Below, in pieces: positions 12,884-15,325 of a stretch of DNA of 15,325 bases. Both the position numbers and the translations under genes were made by a program. Each line of letters begins with the position of its first letter. The stretch's first letter is position 1. Under the pieces are notes generated by a model, which searched no databases, was not told the DNA's origin, and saw nothing but the letters and a program-made list of their open reading frames with translations. Source of the stretch: an uncultured Cellvibrio sp. Lineage in GTDB: Bacteria; Pseudomonadota; Gammaproteobacteria; Pseudomonadales; Cellvibrionaceae. The DNA lies in the NCBI GenBank assembly GCA_946482345.1, contig CAMLRJ010000029.1, forward strand, positions 1 to 15,325, given 5' to 3'.

Positions 12884-14785
12884 TTATTGGTAATGCTTGT
12901 CGTACAAAGGTGCTGTACCGGAAACACCTTCCACTAATTTGATACGGTAATCATGCTTGCGAATACGGGTGTCTTCACCGTTATACAAATGATCCACGTT
13001 GCTCACGACCGCGACCACCACACTGTTTTTCGGTGCTTTGGTCAGATCCAGACAGGCTTCGCCGCTTTCAACCGGCTGGCTGTAAACCGCTGAACCATCC
13101 GCTGCACGATAGGCCAACTGCATACGCATGTTTTGTCCAATCGGCTGGAAGCTGACACGGACTTTGTTGCCGGTGGTTCGCAGTGGAATCTGGTTGGCAC
13201 CAGACCAGCCGGGCAGGGTGTCGGTGGCCGGTGTCAGGGTGTCACCACTTTGTGTACTGGCTGCATAGAAAGTCAGACGGTGCGCTGCAGGTTCTTGCAA
13301 AATACCGCCCGGAATCTCTTCAGCTCCAATGGTTCGGCCCCAGTTGTTGTTGATCGGCACTTTGAAACCGTTGCTCCATGGCCCGAAATCCACCATGGCC
13401 TGACGTGCACGGAATTCCATGATCATGCGACGAATCTGCTCTTCGCCCACACCATTGGCCAGTGAACGCAGGATATGGTTATGCGACCCTTTGGCCCAGA
13501 TCCAGGCATTGGCACCTTTGGAAACATGCACACCCAGGAAGTGCGGGAAAGCCGCGTTGTATTGGTTGCCGCCCAGATAATCACGCCAGGTCGAAATCTG
13601 TTGGCCACCACTGGTACGGTTGACCCCTTCAGCATTCGGCCCGCCGAAAGTCCCATCCTGCAACCAGCCACTGTAGTTCTCGATAGGCATGTGTGGTGCC
13701 AGGAAGGAAGTGGCATCCAGGAATCCCACGCCGTAATTGCCATTGCGTGAGGCTTCGAGGTTCATCTGTAACCAGGTATTCCCCCCTTCGTTGAACCAGG
13801 CCGCCTTGTTGCCACGGGTCGCCATGATGGTATGGATAAACTCATGAGTAATCCCGCCTCTCTCACTGGCTGTCACCACAGGGTAGTAAGACAACAACAC
13901 CATGGGATAACCATTGATACCACTTTGCCATCCGCCCCTCTCGGTGTTGGACGCATTGTCGGTACACAGGCCTGAGCCATAGAGGTAAACATTGCTGAAG
14001 TAACCTTCGGCTTGCAGTTTATCCACCGGCCAACCCATCACATTGTGGATGTAATCGGCATCTTCATTGAGGTTGGTGAGTACACGATCTATGTCAGCAT
14101 CGGTGATAGTCGGGTTGCGGTTTGGTCCCCAGAGGAAAGCGAAACGCCCTTTGGTTTTAACCCCGGCAACCTGGCTTTGCGGGCATCCGTAATAGACTTT
14201 GAACTTGCTGGTATCCACTTGTCCGAAGTCAGTGCGGAAGTCGTAGTTGAGGTCGGGTTCATACTTGGGCCACTCGTAGGCGCCGCATTGGGCAAGGCCA
14301 GTGCTGCTTGAAGTACTGGAACTGGTCGATGAAGAGTTGTTTGATGAGTTGCTTGATAACGAGCTGCTGTTAGAAGAACTTCGTGAACTTGAAGACGAGC
14401 TTCTTGATGATGAAACACTGTTGGATGAGCTTCTGGATGATGAAATGCTGCTGGATATTGAGCTGCTCAAACTGGAACTGATCATCACCAAAATTGAAGA
14501 CTGTGAACTTTTACTGGACGAGAGACTGCTTGAAATGGAACTGCTACTTGATATCGAGCTGCTTCTGGAGCTACTGCTACTGCTGCTCTCAACGGCTGTG
14601 CTGCTTACAGTAGCTGCAATTGAAGAAGCAACAGAATGACTGGTTTGACTCGACGAACTTTCGGAATCATCAGTGCCCTGTGCTCCGCATGCAGTCAGTA
14701 CAAAAATGAGTGAGGACAAAAGGGTGGTTTTCAATGGAACACAAACTCCACGAAAATTCACCGTTAAAAGTGAAAACGTTTTCAT
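12884..14785 (-). CDS. lipoprotein with poly-Ser tether and putative zinc metallopeptidase domain
   Basis: A 633-residue lipoprotein. The signal has the lipobox LTAC with C33 as lipidated cysteine; the +2 residue is Gly, which favours the outer membrane. Residues about 40-162 are a Ser-rich tether, followed by the metallopeptidase-like domain (about 165-500; HEFIH at 314-318, E333 in WFNEGG) and a C-terminal beta-sandwich (about 505-625). No carbohydrate-binding module is present: the lipid anchor and tether would display the domain at the cell surface, whereas the two CBM2 proteins would go to cellulose. The annotated ATG leaves an 18-residue stretch before the hydrophobic part and has only a weak AGG before it; a TTG at 14734-14732 would give a more typical 16-residue lipoprotein signal (MKTTLLSSLIFVLTAC). 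Probably first gene of a three-gene unit. The catalytic domain is identical to the end of the chimera. Confidence 0.83.
   Translation of the reverse strand: MKTFSLLTVNFRGVCVPLKTTLLSSLIFVLTACGAQGTDDSESSSSQTSHSVASSIAATVSSTAVESSSSSSSRSSSISSSSSISSSLSSSKSSQSSILVMISSSLSSSISSSISSSRSSSNSVSSSRSSSSSSRSSSNSSSLSSNSSNNSSSTSSSTSSSTGLAQCGAYEWPKYEPDLNYDFRTDFGQVDTSKFKVYYGCPQSQVAGVKTKGRFAFLWGPNRNPTITDADIDRVLTNLNEDADYIHNVMGWPVDKLQAEGYFSNVYLYGSGLCTDNASNTERGGWQSGINGYPMVLLSYYPVVTASERGGITHEFIHTIMATRGNKAAWFNEGGNTWLQMNLEASRNGNYGVGFLDATSFLAPHMPIENYSGWLQDGTFGGPNAEGVNRTSGGQQISTWRDYLGGNQYNAAFPHFLGVHVSKGANAWIWAKGSHNHILRSLANGVGEEQIRRMIMEFRARQAMVDFGPWSNGFKVPINNNWGRTIGAEEIPGGILQEPAAHRLTFYAASTQSGDTLTPATDTLPGWSGANQIPLRTTGNKVRVSFQPIGQNMRMQLAYRAADGSAVYSQPVESGEACLDLTKAPKNSVVVAVVSNVDHLYNGEDTRIRKHDYRIKLVEGVSGTAPLYDKHYQ
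14300..14655. repeat. serine-rich tether DNA of the lipoprotein
   Basis: Codes on the minus strand for about 120 Ser-rich residues with scattered Asn, Thr, Arg, Ile and Leu. Less regular than the linker at 10612-10809 and different in sequence, which marks where the two peptidase copies stop being identical. Confidence 0.7.
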
Positions 14786-15259
14786 AGTCTGGCCTGTAAA
14801 AATTTTTTTATTAATAAATTGTGTTGCGCAGTCTATGTGTGTGAGTTGATTGTATACAAGTGTTCATTAGTGTTAATAATCGATAAATTCGTGAAATATG
14901 AGTTGTTTCCATTATTAACGAGATTGGGTTCTTGTTTTCACGCTAACCTTTTTGTAAGTAATTTGATGAGTTTTATAGGGTTGTCATCTTTGGTTCACAA
15001 TCCGGATGTGTAGCAGACAAAAAATGGGTTCATGCCTCGAATAAAAATAAATCCCCAAAAACTTTGTATGTAATAAAAATGTGATAGTGAAAATCCCCTG
15101 TTTGCAGGTTGGCGTATAAATCTCCATCTGTGTTTGTGCGGCAAAATATTTATTTGCAGCTGGAGTTTTTCCTGAAAATAAGGCTTAAATAGCTCGTCAA
15201 TTACTGAATGTTATCAAAGCTTGGGATGTGAATATTCCTATTAATCTATTGGAGAAAAA
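14786..15259. other. 474-bp divergent intergenic region
   Basis: AT-rich region between the minus-strand lipoprotein gene and the + strand dehydrogenase gene. It should hold promoters in both directions. Visible items are the 10-bp palindrome TTGTATACAA (14850-14859), the palindromes TTATTAATAA (14808-14817) and GAATATTC (15230-15237), and a possible minus-strand promoter (TTGTAT, 18 bp, TAGACT). One open frame at 14819-15013 has no ribosome-binding site and no recognisable content. I see no RNA gene. Confidence 0.6.
14850..14859. promoter_or_regulatory. palindromic operator-like site TTGTATACAA
   Basis: Perfect 10-bp palindrome 65-74 bp upstream of the lipoprotein start on the minus strand. 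The form T-x-GT-x-AC-x-A is the kind bound by GntR/FadR-type regulators. Its left half overlaps the possible -35 element, so a bound protein would block transcription of the peptidase array. Regulator not in the window. Confidence 0.35.
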
Positions 15260-15325
15260 ATGAAACAAACCGTTTTAATTACAGGCGCTAACCGTGGAAT
15301 TGGATTGGCTCTGGTTAAGTATTAT
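15260..15325 (+). CDS. short-chain dehydrogenase/reductase, 5' part only
   Basis: The first 22 codons are present before the window ends. Residues 8-15, TGANRGIG, are the glycine-rich TGxxxGxG nucleotide-binding motif of the SDR Rossmann fold, right after a hydrophobic beta strand (TVLI). GGAG at 15251-15254, 5 nt before the ATG, is a good ribosome-binding site. Cofactor NAD(H) or NADP(H) and substrate cannot be told from this piece. Confidence 0.85.
   Translation, partial: MKQTVLITGANRGIGLALVKYY

Larger units (their letters stand above)
12356..14281. repeat. large direct repeat, copy 2 (1926 bp)
   Basis: Partner of 8665-10590. In minus-strand order it contains the peptidase domain 3' part of the lipoprotein gene, the 136-bp gap and the signal peptide plus CBM2 of the chimera gene. 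It keeps the reading frames intact on both sides, so both copies are in use as coding DNA. Confidence 0.93.

Noticed and set aside
8665..14281. Transposon or insertion sequence as the cause of the large repeat
   Set aside because: No transposase, no terminal inverted repeats and no target duplication; the borders lie inside coding DNA at linkers.
14819..15013. 64-residue + strand frame in the divergent intergenic region
   Set aside because: Starts at TTG without a ribosome-binding site and has no recognisable composition or motif; it also overlaps the expected promoter region.

Overview
The window looks like chromosomal DNA of a free-living, polysaccharide-degrading gammaproteobacterium close to Cellvibrio/Cellvibrionaceae. 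This rests on secreted multi-module proteins with an N-terminal family-2 cellulose-binding module (CBM2), long serine-rich linkers of the Arg-Ser-Ser-Ser type, a GH43 and a GH2 enzyme, a type VI secretion sheath protein and a membrane diguanylate cyclase. The species is an inference; no rRNA or tRNA gene is present.

Left part (1-3818, mostly + strand): a TssC-type T6SS sheath protein whose N-terminus resembles TssB; a membrane-anchored GGDEF protein with a periplasmic sensor region and a hairpin over its ribosome-binding region; a decayed minus-strand remnant (2993-3175) of a DsbA/FrnE-like oxidoreductase that keeps only its two ends; and a divergent HxlR-type regulator.

Middle (3819-6644, + strand): a secreted GH2 glycosidase of the beta-galactosidase type, with its C-terminal domain interrupted by about 100 residues. 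A strong minus-strand terminator at 6683-6717 separates it from the next group.

Right part (6726-14785, minus strand), read from right to left: (i) a lipoprotein with a poly-Ser tether and an HExxH metallopeptidase-like domain; (ii) a 1184-residue chimera, CBM2 - F5/8-like module - GH43 - poly-Ser - the same peptidase domain; (iii) CBM2 - F5/8-like module - poly-Ser - a divergent HExxH domain. This array contains a direct repeat of about 1.93 kb (8665-10590 and 12356-14281, offset 3691), in which I saw no mismatch. It covers the peptidase 3' half of one gene, the 136-bp gap and the CBM2 5' end of the next. Both ends of the repeat fall at poly-Ser linkers, so the locus looks like a recent case of module shuffling, and recombination between the copies would remove or add exactly one chimeric gene.

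The right edge holds a 474-bp divergent intergenic region and the first 22 codons of a short-chain dehydrogenase.

Working hypothesis (inference): the GH2, the GH43 and the three peptidase-like proteins form a surface and cellulose-bound set that removes sugars from and cuts plant cell-wall glycoproteins such as arabinogalactan proteins or extensins. No peptidase activity is shown by the sequence alone.
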